NCBI GenBank assembly: GCA_948891265.1
Contig: CAQUBD010000038.1
Coordinates: 1 to 11,561 of the forward strand
Length of the DNA stretch: 11,561 bases
Source of the DNA: an uncultured Clostridia bacterium
Lineage (GTDB): Bacteria; Bacillota; Clostridia; TANB77; CAG-508
Direction of reading: 5' to 3'
Part shown: positions 1 through 6,906 of the stretch, piece after piece
How the letters are laid out: each line of letters begins with the position of its first letter
How positions within the stretch are numbered: the stretch's first letter is position 1
Program-made: the position numbers and the translations under genes
Notes under the pieces: generated by a model
What the model was told of the DNA's origin: nothing
Seen by the model: only the letters and a program-made list of their open reading frames with translations
Database searches by the model: none

Positions 1-80
1 TTTTTATTTACAAATACAATATTTTTTTGGGACATTTTCACTTACTAGTCACAAGGCAGAAGAAAAATCTTAAATTATTC
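1..80. other. AT-rich upstream region, no gene seen
   Basis: This stretch precedes the rpsL promoter. I see no coding frame, terminator or tRNA-like fold in it on either strand. It is presumably the end of the intergenic space behind whatever gene lies upstream. Confidence 0.4.
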
Positions 81-109
81 TTGACTTATCGTTGTAAAAA
101 TGATAAAAT
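81..109 (+). promoter_or_regulatory. rpsL (str operon) promoter
   Basis: A -35 box TTGACT (81-86) is followed after 17 bp by a -10 box TAAAAT (104-109). TG at 101-102 gives an extended -10. This is a strong vegetative (SigA-type) promoter by sequence. Transcription would start near 115-117, at the base of the leader hairpin. Confidence 0.85.
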
Positions 110-111
110 AT

Positions 112-158
112 AAGCTGTTATGGTAAATTACGTGAATTGCGTAATTCCGTAGCAGTTT
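112..158 (+). promoter_or_regulatory. 5'-terminal leader hairpin of the rpsL mRNA
   Basis: Bases 115-123 pair with 147-155 (two G-U pairs) and 126-132 pair with 140-146, around a 2-nt bulge (124-125) and a 7-nt loop (133-139). That is a 16-bp helix, with weaker pairing out to 112/158. It begins about where the transcript should start and ends 12 nt before the Shine-Dalgarno AGGAGGTG (170-177). Such a 5' hairpin could stabilise the mRNA or act in feedback control; the role is inference. I do not recognise it as a known ribosomal-protein leader. Confidence 0.6.
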
Positions 159-185
159 ATATTATTTTTAGGAGGTGAAATTTAA

Positions 186-599
186 GTGCCAACAATTAAT
201 CAATTAGTAAGAAAAGGTAGAAAAACAGGAGTAACAAAATCAACTGCACCAGCTCTACAACATGGATGGAACTCAAAAAATAAAAGATTAACAAATAACA
301 GAGCTCCACAAAAAAGAGGCGTTTGTACAGTTGTTAAAACAGTTACACCTAAAAAGCCGAACTCAGCTTTAAGAAAAGTTGCCAGAGTAAGACTTTCAAA
401 TGGTTATGAAGTTACATCTTATATCCCAGGTATAGGACATAACTTACAAGAACACAGTGTTGTATTAATAAGAGGTGGTAGGGTAAAGGACCTTCCAGGT
501 GTTAGATACCATATCATTAGAGGAACATTAGATACAGCTGGTGTTAAAGATAGAATGCAAGCGCGTTCTAAGTATGGAGCTAAGAGACCTAAAAAATAG
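186..599 (+). CDS. rpsL: 30S ribosomal protein S12
   Basis: S12 is the decoding-centre protein of the 30S subunit. The 137-residue product matches the longer Bacillus-type S12, which has an extra segment around residues 20-40 that enterobacterial S12 lacks. The landmarks are present: TPKKPNSALRK (54-64) and GGRVKDLPGVRYH (97-109). K56 and K101, the lysines whose substitution gives streptomycin resistance in this family, are the wild-type residues, so the protein looks streptomycin-sensitive. D102 is at the position of the aspartate methylthiolated by RimO in other bacteria. The start is GTG at 186, behind AGGAGGTG (170-177). The gene opens the str operon from the promoter at 81-109. A long hairpin begins at the base right after its stop codon. 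Confidence 0.97.
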   Translation: MPTINQLVRKGRKTGVTKSTAPALQHGWNSKNKRLTNNRAPQKRGVCTVVKTVTPKKPNSALRKVARVRLSNGYEVTSYIPGIGHNLQEHSVVLIRGGRVKDLPGVRYHIIRGTLDTAGVKDRMQARSKYGAKRPKK

Positions 600-727
600 T
601 TAAAACAAATGAAAAACGGCATCTTGCGTTGTCAAGCGTCGTAAAAATCTTTTCAATATACAAACGTATTATTTCAAAGATTTTTACTTAGCTTTCCTAG
701 CAATATACCATTTTTGCTTTGTTCTAA
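600..727 (+). repeat. Long hairpin element 1, after the rpsL stop
   Basis: A 128-nt imperfect palindrome starts at the base after the rpsL stop. The outer arms 601-619 and 708-726 pair with four mismatches. A perfect 12-bp stem follows nearer the apex (641-652 with 676-687). The apex is ATAC-AAAC-GTAT (658-669), exactly central, with 58 nt on each side. Size, position and apex match the elements at 1469-1594 and 3734-3857, but the arm sequences have diverged. No U tract follows, so it is not a normal terminator. Confidence 0.7.
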
Positions 728-739
728 GTTATTGATTAG

Positions 740-869
740 TTTTAGCGAAATATTAAATTAATAGTGCTTGTAATACTTGCTAAATTTTTTGTGAATTGAA
801 AATCTTTGATTTTTAATTCATGATTAATTCACGATTTATAAATTTAAAAATAAAGTTTTTTAAATTTAT
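740..869 (+). promoter_or_regulatory. Cluster of AT-rich hairpins between rpsL and rpsG
   Basis: Three inverted repeats lie in tandem. TTTAGC (741-746) pairs with GCTAAA (779-784) and is followed by six T (785-790), which could be a weak terminator or attenuator. Bases 792-804 pair with 808-820 with one mismatch around a 3-nt loop. Bases 838-850 pair perfectly (13 bp) with 857-869. No coding frame is visible here. Partial termination followed by re-initiation upstream of rpsG is one reading, but it is inference. Confidence 0.4.
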
Positions 870-906
870 GATGAACTTGTGAAAGGTACTTAAATTTAGA
901 ATATAT

Positions 907-970
907 TATAATGCACTGTGCGGATAGGATATTCCTATCAGAGTACCTAAGATATTTTATATAAATATCT
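907..970 (+). promoter_or_regulatory. Possible rpsG promoter and leader hairpins
   Basis: A perfect -10 box TATAAT (907-912) lies about 90 nt before rpsG, but no good -35 box is visible 16-18 bp upstream, so the promoter is uncertain. Two perfect hairpins follow: 923-929 with 933-939 (7 bp) and 950-957 with 963-970 (8 bp). In enterobacteria S7 represses str translation by binding between rpsL and rpsG. These hairpins occupy the same interval, but I see no direct match to that site. Confidence 0.35.
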
Positions 971-998
971 AATACAAATAATTAAGGAGGGAAGAATA

Positions 999-1469
999 GT
1001 GCCAAGAAGAGGATTTATAGCAAAGAGAGATGTTTTACCAGATCCAATATATAATAGTAAAGTTGTTACAAAATTAGTTAACAATATAATGTTAGATGGT
1101 AAAAAATCAGTTGCTCAAAACATAGTTTATGATGCATTTGATATCATAAAAGAAAAAGAAGGAAAAAATCCTTTAGAAGTTTTTGAAGCAGCTTTAGAAA
1201 ATATTATGCCAGTTCTTGAAGTTAAAGCTAGAAGAGTTGGTGGAGCTACATATCAAGTTCCATTAGAAATTAGACCAGAAAGAAGACAAACTTTAGGTTT
1301 AAGATGGTTAGTTACTTATGCTAGAAATAGACATGAGAAAACTATGGCTGAAAAATTAGCTGGTGAAATTATGGATGCTGTTGCTGGAAATGGTGGAGCA
1401 TTCAAGAAGAAAGAAGATACTCATAGAATGGCTGAGGCTAATAAGGCTTTTGCTCATTATAAATGGTAA
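999..1469 (+). CDS. rpsG: 30S ribosomal protein S7
   Basis: S7 is the primary 16S rRNA-binding protein that nucleates assembly of the 30S head and contacts the exit-site tRNA. The product is 156 residues, the standard length. It shows the N-terminal MPRRG, the ARRVGGATYQVPLE segment, and the LRWL...ARNR helix region of the family. The start is GTG at 999, preceded by AAGGAGGG (984-991). The gene is separated from rpsL by an unusually long 399-nt gap full of hairpins, and from fusA by 183 nt dominated by a second long hairpin that begins at the stop codon. It was probably transcribed both from the rpsL promoter and possibly from a local one. Confidence 0.97.
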   Translation: MPRRGFIAKRDVLPDPIYNSKVVTKLVNNIMLDGKKSVAQNIVYDAFDIIKEKEGKNPLEVFEAALENIMPVLEVKARRVGGATYQVPLEIRPERRQTLGLRWLVTYARNRHEKTMAEKLAGEIMDAVAGNGGAFKKKEDTHRMAEANKAFAHYKW

Positions 1470-1594
1470 AATTTCGATTAAAAGCAACAATCTGCACAAT
1501 TTTGTTGCTAATGTAAACTTCGATGTACCATCGTACACCTTCAGCTTACATTAACTTCCAAAATTGCACAGCTTATCACTTTTAATCAAAATTT
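1469..1594 (+). repeat. Long hairpin element A, between rpsG and fusA
   Basis: The 126-nt element begins on the last base of the rpsG stop. The outer stem is 1469-1484 with 1579-1594 (15 of 16 paired). An internal loop CAACAAT / CTTATCA is followed by a middle stem (1492-1504 with 1559-1571), then by an inner stem (1510-1516 with 1546-1552). The apex is GTAC-CATC-GTAC (1525-1536). It aligns almost without gaps with the element at 3734-3857; both internal-loop strands are identical there, and several stem pairs change on both sides. No U tract follows, so it is not an intrinsic terminator. Confidence 0.8.
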
Positions 1595-1652
1595 AGATTT
1601 GAAATTGATTAAAAATACTAAAAATACAAATCCGAAGGGAGGATATAAGAAA

Positions 1653-3734
1653 ATGGCAGGAAGAGCATACCCACTAGAAAGAACTAGAAATATAGGAATA
1701 ATGGCTCACATTGATGCTGGTAAAACAACAACAACAGAGAGAATATTATTCTATACAGGAAAAACACATAAAATAGGAGAAGTTCACGAAGGTGCTGCTA
1801 CAATGGACTGGATGGCTCAAGAACAAGAAAGAGGTATTACAATTACATCTGCATGTACAACATGTTTCTGGAAAGATAATAGAGTTAATATTATAGACAC
1901 ACCAGGTCACGTTGACTTTACAGTAGAAGTACAAAGATCTTTAAAAGTTCTTGATGGAGCTGTAACAGTTTTAGCAGCAAAAGGTGGAGTTCAACCACAA
2001 ACAGAAACAGTTTGGAGACAAGCTGATAAATACAGTGTACCAAGAATGGTATATGTAAATAAAATGGATATAACAGGAGCTAACTTTATGCTTTGTGTTG
2101 ATCAATTAAAAAATAGATTAAAAGCAAATGCAGTTCCAATCCAATTACCAATAGGTGCAGAGGATCATTTCTTAGGTATAGTTGACCTAATTAAAATGAA
2201 AGCATTTATTCATAAAGATGATTTAGGAAAAGATGTTGAAGAAACAGAAATTCCTGATGATATGAAAGCACAAGCCGAAGAATTTAGAGCAGCTATGATA
2301 GAAGCAGTTGCTGACCAAGATGAAGAATTAATGATGAAATATTTAGAAGGTGAAGAATTAACAGAAGCTGAAATTAAAAAAGGTTTAAGAACTGGTACAA
2401 TAGCTAATAAAATAGTTCCAGTAACATGTGGTTCTTCATACAAAAACAAAGGTGTACAAGAATTATTAGATGCAGTTGTTGACTTTATGCCATCACCATT
2501 AGATATAGCTCATATTAAAGGTGAAACACCAGATGGAGAAGAAACAGAAGCTAAAACTTCAGATTCAGAACCATTTGCTGCATTAGCATTTAAAATTGCT
2601 ACAGACCCATTTGTTGGGAAATTATGTTTCTTCAGAGTTTATTCAGGAACATTAGAATCAGGTTCAACAGTATTAAACTCAAGTAAAGATAAAAAAGAAA
2701 GAGTTGGAAGAATTCTTCAAATGCACTCAAACCACAGAGAAGATATTGATAAAGTATATGCTGGAGATATAGCTGCAGCAGTAGGTTTAAAAGATGTTAC
2801 AACTGGTAATACTCTATGTGATCCAGATCATCCAATAATCCTAGAATCAATGGAATTCCCTGAACCAGTTATTGATATAGCTATTGAGCCAAAAGATAAA
2901 GCAGCTCAAGAAAAAATGGGAATCGCTTTAGCAAAACTTGCTGAAGAAGATCCAACATTTAAAGCTTATACAAATCAAGAAACAGGTCAAACAATTATCG
3001 CAGGTATGGGTGAATTACACCTAGATATCATTGTTGATAGATTAAAAAGAGAATTTAAAGTTGAATGTAATGTAGGTAAACCACAAGTTGCTTACAAAGA
3101 AACAATTAGAAATAAAGTTAAAGTTCAAGGTAAATTTATTCGTCAATCTGGTGGTAAAGGACAATATGGTGATGTTTGGTTTGAAATGGAACCATTAGAG
3201 CCAGGTAAAGGAATAGAATTCGAAAGCAAAATTGTCGGAGGAGCTGTTCCAAAAGAATATATTAAACCAATTGAACAAGGTATGAGAGAAGCTGCTGAAA
3301 GCGGTATCTTAGCTGGTTACCCAGTTATAGATTTCAAAGTTTCATTAGTTGATGGTTCATACCATGAAGTTGACTCTTCAGAAATGGCATTCAAAATTGC
3401 TGCTTCTATGGCATTCAAAGAAGGATGTAAACAAGCTAAAGCAGTTATATTAGAGCCAATTATGAAAGTTGAAATAACAGTTCCAGAAGAATATATGGGA
3501 GATGTTATAGGAGATGTAAACTCAAGAAGAGGTAGAATGGAAGGTATGGATGCAGAAGATGGAATGCAAGAAATTCACTCATTTATACCATTATCAGAAA
3601 TGTTTGGTTATGCAACAGACTTACGTTCTAAAACTCAAGGTAGAGGTTCATACTCTATGGAACCTTCTCATTATGAAGAAGTTCCAAAATCAGTTCTTGA
3701 AGCTATAGTGTCTTCTAGAAAAAAAGCTGAATAA
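1653..3734 (+). CDS. fusA: Translation elongation factor G
   Basis: EF-G is the GTPase that drives tRNA-mRNA translocation on the ribosome and, with ribosome recycling factor, splits post-termination ribosomes. The product is 693 residues, the full family length. GTP-binding motifs are intact: P-loop AHIDAGKT (18-25), switch I RGITI (60-64), DTPGH (82-86), NKMD (136-139), with a TCGSSYKNKG segment at the G5 position. The later domains II-V follow without a break. The start is ATG 1653, preceded by AAGGGAGG (1635-1642). An in-frame TTG at 1599 would add 18 residues but has no ribosome binding site. Long hairpins flank the gene on both sides; no promoter of its own is evident, so it is probably co-transcribed with rpsG. 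Confidence 0.97.
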   Translation: MAGRAYPLERTRNIGIMAHIDAGKTTTTERILFYTGKTHKIGEVHEGAATMDWMAQEQERGITITSACTTCFWKDNRVNIIDTPGHVDFTVEVQRSLKVLDGAVTVLAAKGGVQPQTETVWRQADKYSVPRMVYVNKMDITGANFMLCVDQLKNRLKANAVPIQLPIGAEDHFLGIVDLIKMKAFIHKDDLGKDVEETEIPDDMKAQAEEFRAAMIEAVADQDEELMMKYLEGEELTEAEIKKGLRTGTIANKIVPVTCGSSYKNKGVQELLDAVVDFMPSPLDIAHIKGETPDGEETEAKTSDSEPFAALAFKIATDPFVGKLCFFRVYSGTLESGSTVLNSSKDKKERVGRILQMHSNHREDIDKVYAGDIAAAVGLKDVTTGNTLCDPDHPIILESMEFPEPVIDIAIEPKDKAAQEKMGIALAKLAEEDPTFKAYTNQETGQTIIAGMGELHLDIIVDRLKREFKVECNVGKPQVAYKETIRNKVKVQGKFIRQSGGKGQYGDVWFEMEPLEPGKGIEFESKIVGGAVPKEYIKPIEQGMREAAESGILAGYPVIDFKVSLVDGSYHEVDSSEMAFKIAASMAFKEGCKQAKAVILEPIMKVEITVPEEYMGDVIGDVNSRRGRMEGMDAEDGMQEIHSFIPLSEMFGYATDLRSKTQGRGSYSMEPSHYEEVPKSVLEAIVSSRKKAE

Positions 3735-3857
3735 ATTTGATTTAAAAGCAACAATCTATGAATTTTTATTTTTAATGCAAAACTCGACGTACCAACGTAC
3801 GACTTCGTCTTGCATTAAATGCTAAAAATCCATATCTTATCACTTTTAAAACAAATT
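3734..3857 (+). repeat. Long hairpin element B, after the fusA stop
   Basis: The 124-nt element begins on the last base of the fusA stop. The outer stem is 3734-3748 with 3843-3857 (14 of 15 paired). The same internal loop CAACAAT / CTTATCA as in element A follows. The middle stem is 3757-3768 with 3823-3834 and the inner stem 3774-3780 with 3810-3816. The apex is GTAC-CAAC-GTAC (3789-3800). Compared with 1469-1594, at least seven base pairs differ on both strands while staying paired. The element ends where an 18-bp palindrome starts. Confidence 0.8.
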
Positions 3858-3874
3858 ATCTTATTAATAAGATA
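3857..3874. promoter_or_regulatory. Perfect 18-bp palindrome before the small gene
   Basis: TATCTTATTAATAAGATA is a perfect dyad with no spacer. It ends on the first base of the AGGA (3874-3877) that would serve as ribosome binding site for the gene at 3884. It could be a protein-binding operator, or a weak RNA hairpin masking that site. An AT-rich palindrome of this size can also arise by chance, so the call is tentative. Confidence 0.35.
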
Positions 3875-3883
3875 GGAATTATT

Positions 3884-4294
3884 ATGAAAAATTTAGTACA
3901 AGTATTTAAATCTAAGTATAAAGTTAAGAAAGAACAAATGCCTAATAATAAGCAAGAAAAAGATGGAACACAAGAACAAGAGGCTGCAAAGCTAACTTTG
4001 GAATTGAACACGCTTTTTGTAGTAATACCACTATTACAACCATATAATAATGATATTAATTTGGTAAGAATTGAAGGTGTTCAAATAGAAGCTATTCAAA
4101 ATGTTTTAAACGCAGATAATGAATTTATTTTGAATAATGAATTTTATATACAATCAAAGGAATATTTGCAAAGAATATTAAATAACGATGGTGTAATTGA
4201 GCTAAATCAAGAGTTTAATTCTAAAAGTAAAATTATACAAAAGTTGGCTTATAGTTTACAAGGGAAAGAATACTGGGAAGAAAAATACTTATAA
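3884..4294 (+). CDS. Unrecognised 136-residue protein between fusA and tuf
   Basis: I do not recognise this protein. The first 18 residues are lysine-rich, followed by a Gln/Glu/Lys/Asn-rich linker to about residue 34. A hydrophobic segment LFVVIPLLQPY follows, then mixed alpha/beta-looking sequence rich in Asn, Glu and Ile. There is no signal peptide, no clear membrane helix, and no Cys or His cluster. The ATG at 3884 has a modest AGGA six bases upstream; a second ATG at 3938 has a poorer site. The gene is in the str operon's direction, with the fusA-associated hairpin upstream and the tuf promoter directly downstream. fusA and tuf are normally adjacent in the str operon, so this is an insertion into a conserved order. 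Codon use resembles its neighbours, so it is probably a real gene, function unknown. Confidence 0.65.
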   Translation: MKNLVQVFKSKYKVKKEQMPNNKQEKDGTQEQEAAKLTLELNTLFVVIPLLQPYNNDINLVRIEGVQIEAIQNVLNADNEFILNNEFYIQSKEYLQRILNNDGVIELNQEFNSKSKIIQKLAYSLQGKEYWEEKYL

Positions 4295-4300
4295 AAAGAC

Positions 4301-4329
4301 TTGCATTTTTGTTTAAAATAGTATAGAAT
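4301..4329 (+). promoter_or_regulatory. Probable tuf promoter
   Basis: TTGCAT (4301-4306) and TAGAAT (4324-4329) are spaced 17 bp apart, giving a fair vegetative promoter about 95 nt before tuf. A 7-bp perfect inverted repeat, TTGCATT (4301-4307) with AATGCAA (4327-4333), spans the same stretch. A separate tuf promoter would explain EF-Tu output above that of the upstream genes. Confidence 0.5.
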
Positions 4330-4423
4330 GCAAATTAGAATAACAAAGTTATTAAATTTAAAAAATAAAAAAGTAGCAAGTTCATAAAGAACAGCTAACT
4401 TAAAATAAGGAGGATTTTAAAAA

Positions 4424-5626
4424 ATGGCAAAAGCAAAATTTGAAAGAACAAAACCACACGTTAACATTGGTACAATCGGACACGTTGACCATGGTAAAAC
4501 AACAACAACAGCAGCTATTACAAAATATTTATCATTATTAGGAAAAGCTAAATTTGAAGCTTACGATCAAATCGATGGAGCTCCAGAAGAAAAAGCAAGA
4601 GGAATCACAATAAACACAGCACACGTTGAATATGAAACAGATAACAGACATTATGCACACGTTGACTGCCCAGGACATGCTGACTATGTTAAAAACATGA
4701 TTACTGGTGCTGCTCAAATGGATGGTGCAGTATTAGTTGTTTCAGCAGCAGATGGTCCAATGCCTCAAACAAGAGAGCACATCTTACTTGCTAGACAAGT
4801 TGGTGTTAAATACATCGTTGTATACTTAAATAAATGTGATATGGTTGATGACCCAGAATTATTAGAATTAGTTGAAATGGAAGTTAGAGACTTATTATCA
4901 GAATATGGCTTCCCAGGAGATGATATTCCAGTAATAAAAGGATCTTCATTACAAGTATTAGAAAGTTCATCAACAAATCCAGATGATGAAGTATATGCTC
5001 CAATGAAAGAATTAATGGATGCAGTTGATAGCTACATCCCAACACCAGAAAGACCAGTTGACCAACCATTCTTAATGCCAGTTGAAGACGTATTCACAAT
5101 TACAGGACGTGGAACAGTTGCAACAGGTAGAGTAGAAAGAGGAGAAGTTAAATTACAAGACGAAGTTGAAATCATCGGTTTAACAGCTGAAAGAAGAAAA
5201 ACAGTTGTAACAGGTGTTGAAATGTTCAGAAAATTATTAGATCAAGCTGAAGCTGGAGATAACATTGGTGTTCTATTAAGAGGTATTGATAGAAAAGACA
5301 TCGAAAGAGGTCAAGTTCTATGTAAACCAGGAACAATCAATCCACATACAAAATTCACTTCTGAAGTTTATGTATTAACTAAAGAAGAAGGTGGAAGACA
5401 TACACCATTCTTTAATGGATACAGACCACAATTCTATTTCAGAACAACAGATGTTACAGGTGTTATTGAATTAGCAGCTGGAACAGAAATGGTTATGCCA
5501 GGAGATAATATTTCAATGACAATCGAATTAATTACACCAATCGCTATTGAAAAAGGACTAAGATTCGCTATCCGTGAAGGTGGTAGAACAGTTGGTTCAG
5601 GTGTAGTTGCTGAAATAATTGAATAA
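4424..5626 (+). CDS. tuf: Translation elongation factor Tu
   Basis: EF-Tu delivers aminoacyl-tRNA to the ribosomal A site as a GTP ternary complex and is usually among the most abundant cell proteins. The product is 400 residues, standard for Firmicutes. The GTPase motifs are intact: GHVDHGKT (19-26), RGITIN (59-64), DCPGH (81-85), NKCD (136-139), with GSSL (173-176) at the usual G-SAL position. Domains II and III follow, including FTITGRGTVATGRVERG and the C-terminal GLRFAIREGGRTVG segment. The start is ATG 4424, ten bases after AAGGAGG (4407-4413). It ends the str operon; a strong terminator follows 8 nt after the stop. The usual downstream S10 ribosomal operon is absent; plsX follows instead. 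Confidence 0.98.
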   Translation: MAKAKFERTKPHVNIGTIGHVDHGKTTTTAAITKYLSLLGKAKFEAYDQIDGAPEEKARGITINTAHVEYETDNRHYAHVDCPGHADYVKNMITGAAQMDGAVLVVSAADGPMPQTREHILLARQVGVKYIVVYLNKCDMVDDPELLELVEMEVRDLLSEYGFPGDDIPVIKGSSLQVLESSSTNPDDEVYAPMKELMDAVDSYIPTPERPVDQPFLMPVEDVFTITGRGTVATGRVERGEVKLQDEVEIIGLTAERRKTVVTGVEMFRKLLDQAEAGDNIGVLLRGIDRKDIERGQVLCKPGTINPHTKFTSEVYVLTKEEGGRHTPFFNGYRPQFYFRTTDVTGVIELAAGTEMVMPGDNISMTIELITPIAIEKGLRFAIREGGRTVGSGVVAEIIE

Positions 5627-5634
5627 TATATAAT

Positions 5635-5669
5635 ATAGAGAAGAGCTTTAGAGCTTTTCTCTATTTTTT
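5635..5669 (+). terminator. Rho-independent terminator of the str operon
   Basis: A 13-bp stem, 5635-5647 with 5652-5664 (one G-U pair), has a TTAG loop. The stem's final T and five more form a six-T run (5664-5669). This is a textbook intrinsic terminator just after the tuf stop. Confidence 0.95.
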
Positions 5670-5681
5670 AGTATAAAACTA

Positions 5682-5710
5682 TTGCTTTTTTGTTAAAACA
5701 ATAATAAAAT
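5682..5710 (+). promoter_or_regulatory. Probable plsX promoter
   Basis: TTGCTT (5682-5687) and TAAAAT (5705-5710) are exactly 17 bp apart, downstream of the tuf terminator and about 50 nt upstream of plsX. Confidence 0.6.
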
Positions 5711-5760
5711 AACTATATTGTAAATAAAATGTATAAAGCTAATTTAAAGGAGTGACAGAT

Positions 5761-6774
5761 ATGAAAATAATATTTGATGCCATGGGTGGAGATAATGGAC
5801 CAGATGCAAATATAAAAGCCGCAGTGAATGTAATAAATAAAATAAAATCAGAAATAATATTGGTTGGAAAAGAAGAAATTATAAGAAGCAAAGTAAAAGA
5901 ATTTTATGGAAAAGACTTGGAACAAATTTCAGTTAGATTAAAAATCAAGAATGCAACTGAGACTATAGAGATGGAAGATCAACCAACTGTAGCAATAAAA
6001 CACAAAAAAGATTCATCTATGGTAGTTGGATTTAATATGTTAAAGCAAGATGAAGGAGATGTATTTATATCTGCTGGAAATTCAGGAGCACTTCTAGCTG
6101 GAGCAACATTGTTAGTGGGGAGAATAAAAGGTATAGATAGACCAGCATTAGCAGGAATTTTGCCATCATATAAAAGTAAGTTCTTATTAATGGACTGTGG
6201 AGCTAATACTAATTGCAAGCCTATAAATTTATTACAATTTGCACAAATGTCAACGATTTATTTAAAGAATACTTTTGGAATTGAAAAGCCTAAAGTCGGA
6301 CTTTTGAATATAGGAACAGAGGAAACAAAAGGAAATGAACTTGTAAAAGAAAGTTATCAATTGTTAAAAGATAAAGGAGAAGAACTAGGAATAAACTTTG
6401 TTGGAAATGTAGAAGGAAGAGATGCATTTTCTGGTGAAATAGATGCAATCGTAACAGATGGATTTACAGGAAACGTATTTTTAAAAACAACAGAAGGAGT
6501 AGGAAAGTTTGTTAAAAGGACATTAAAAGAAAGCCTATTAAAAAATATAATTTCTAAATTAGCTGCTGTACCATCATTACCTGCTATAAATAACTTTTCT
6601 AAAAAAATGGATTATAAAGTTTATGGTGGAGGACTATTTTTAGGTGTCAAAAAACCAGTTGTTAAAGCACATGGTAGTAGTGATGCAAAATTATTTGAAT
6701 ATACAATAATTCAAGCTGAAAAATTTGTTGAAAATAAGGCAGTAGATAAAATGATAGAAGCTTTTGATAAATAG
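5761..6774 (+). CDS. plsX: Phosphate acyltransferase PlsX
   Basis: PlsX converts acyl-ACP and phosphate to acyl-phosphate, the acyl donor PlsY uses to make lysophosphatidic acid. It is a soluble protein acting at the membrane surface and the first committed step of phospholipid synthesis in most Gram-positives. The product is 337 residues, normal for the family. Conserved blocks include DAMGGDNGP (6-14), SAGNSGA (104-110), DCGAN (145-149), GTEETKGN (185-192), TDGFTGNV (232-239) and KAHGSSD (302-308). The start is ATG 5761, eight bases after AAAGGAG (5746-5752); an in-frame GTG at 5752 overlaps that site and is unlikely. The gene has its own promoter, and acpP, encoding its substrate carrier, is next. 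The frequent partners fapR and rpmF are not in the window. Confidence 0.96.
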   Translation: MKIIFDAMGGDNGPDANIKAAVNVINKIKSEIILVGKEEIIRSKVKEFYGKDLEQISVRLKIKNATETIEMEDQPTVAIKHKKDSSMVVGFNMLKQDEGDVFISAGNSGALLAGATLLVGRIKGIDRPALAGILPSYKSKFLLMDCGANTNCKPINLLQFAQMSTIYLKNTFGIEKPKVGLLNIGTEETKGNELVKESYQLLKDKGEELGINFVGNVEGRDAFSGEIDAIVTDGFTGNVFLKTTEGVGKFVKRTLKESLLKNIISKLAAVPSLPAINNFSKKMDYKVYGGGLFLGVKKPVVKAHGSSDAKLFEYTIIQAEKFVENKAVDKMIEAFDK

Positions 6775-6906
6775 TAGATATAGATTATATATTAAAATTC
6801 TATAAATAGTATAATGATATAAAAAGCGTGAAGTATTAAGAATATAAATGAATTTAATAGTATAACTGAACAGGTAGTATAAAATAAAAATAATTAGTAA
6901 ATATAC

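Noticed and set aside
419..622. Minus-strand open frame within rpsL
   Set aside because: It is antisense to a certain ribosomal protein gene and has no ribosome binding site or recognisable product.
1599..1652. Longer fusA start at TTG 1599
   Set aside because: It would add 18 residues absent from EF-G, has no ribosome binding site, and partly lies at the end of the hairpin element. ATG 1653 has AAGGGAGG at the right distance.
600..3857. The three long hairpins as ordinary intrinsic terminators
   Set aside because: None has a T tract after its 3' arm, and each would cut an essential operon between co-transcribed genes.
5669..5681. Dyad TAGT-ATAAA-ACTA just before the plsX promoter as a FapR site
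   Set aside because: The half-sites and overall length do not fit the FapR operator, and no fapR gene is in the window.
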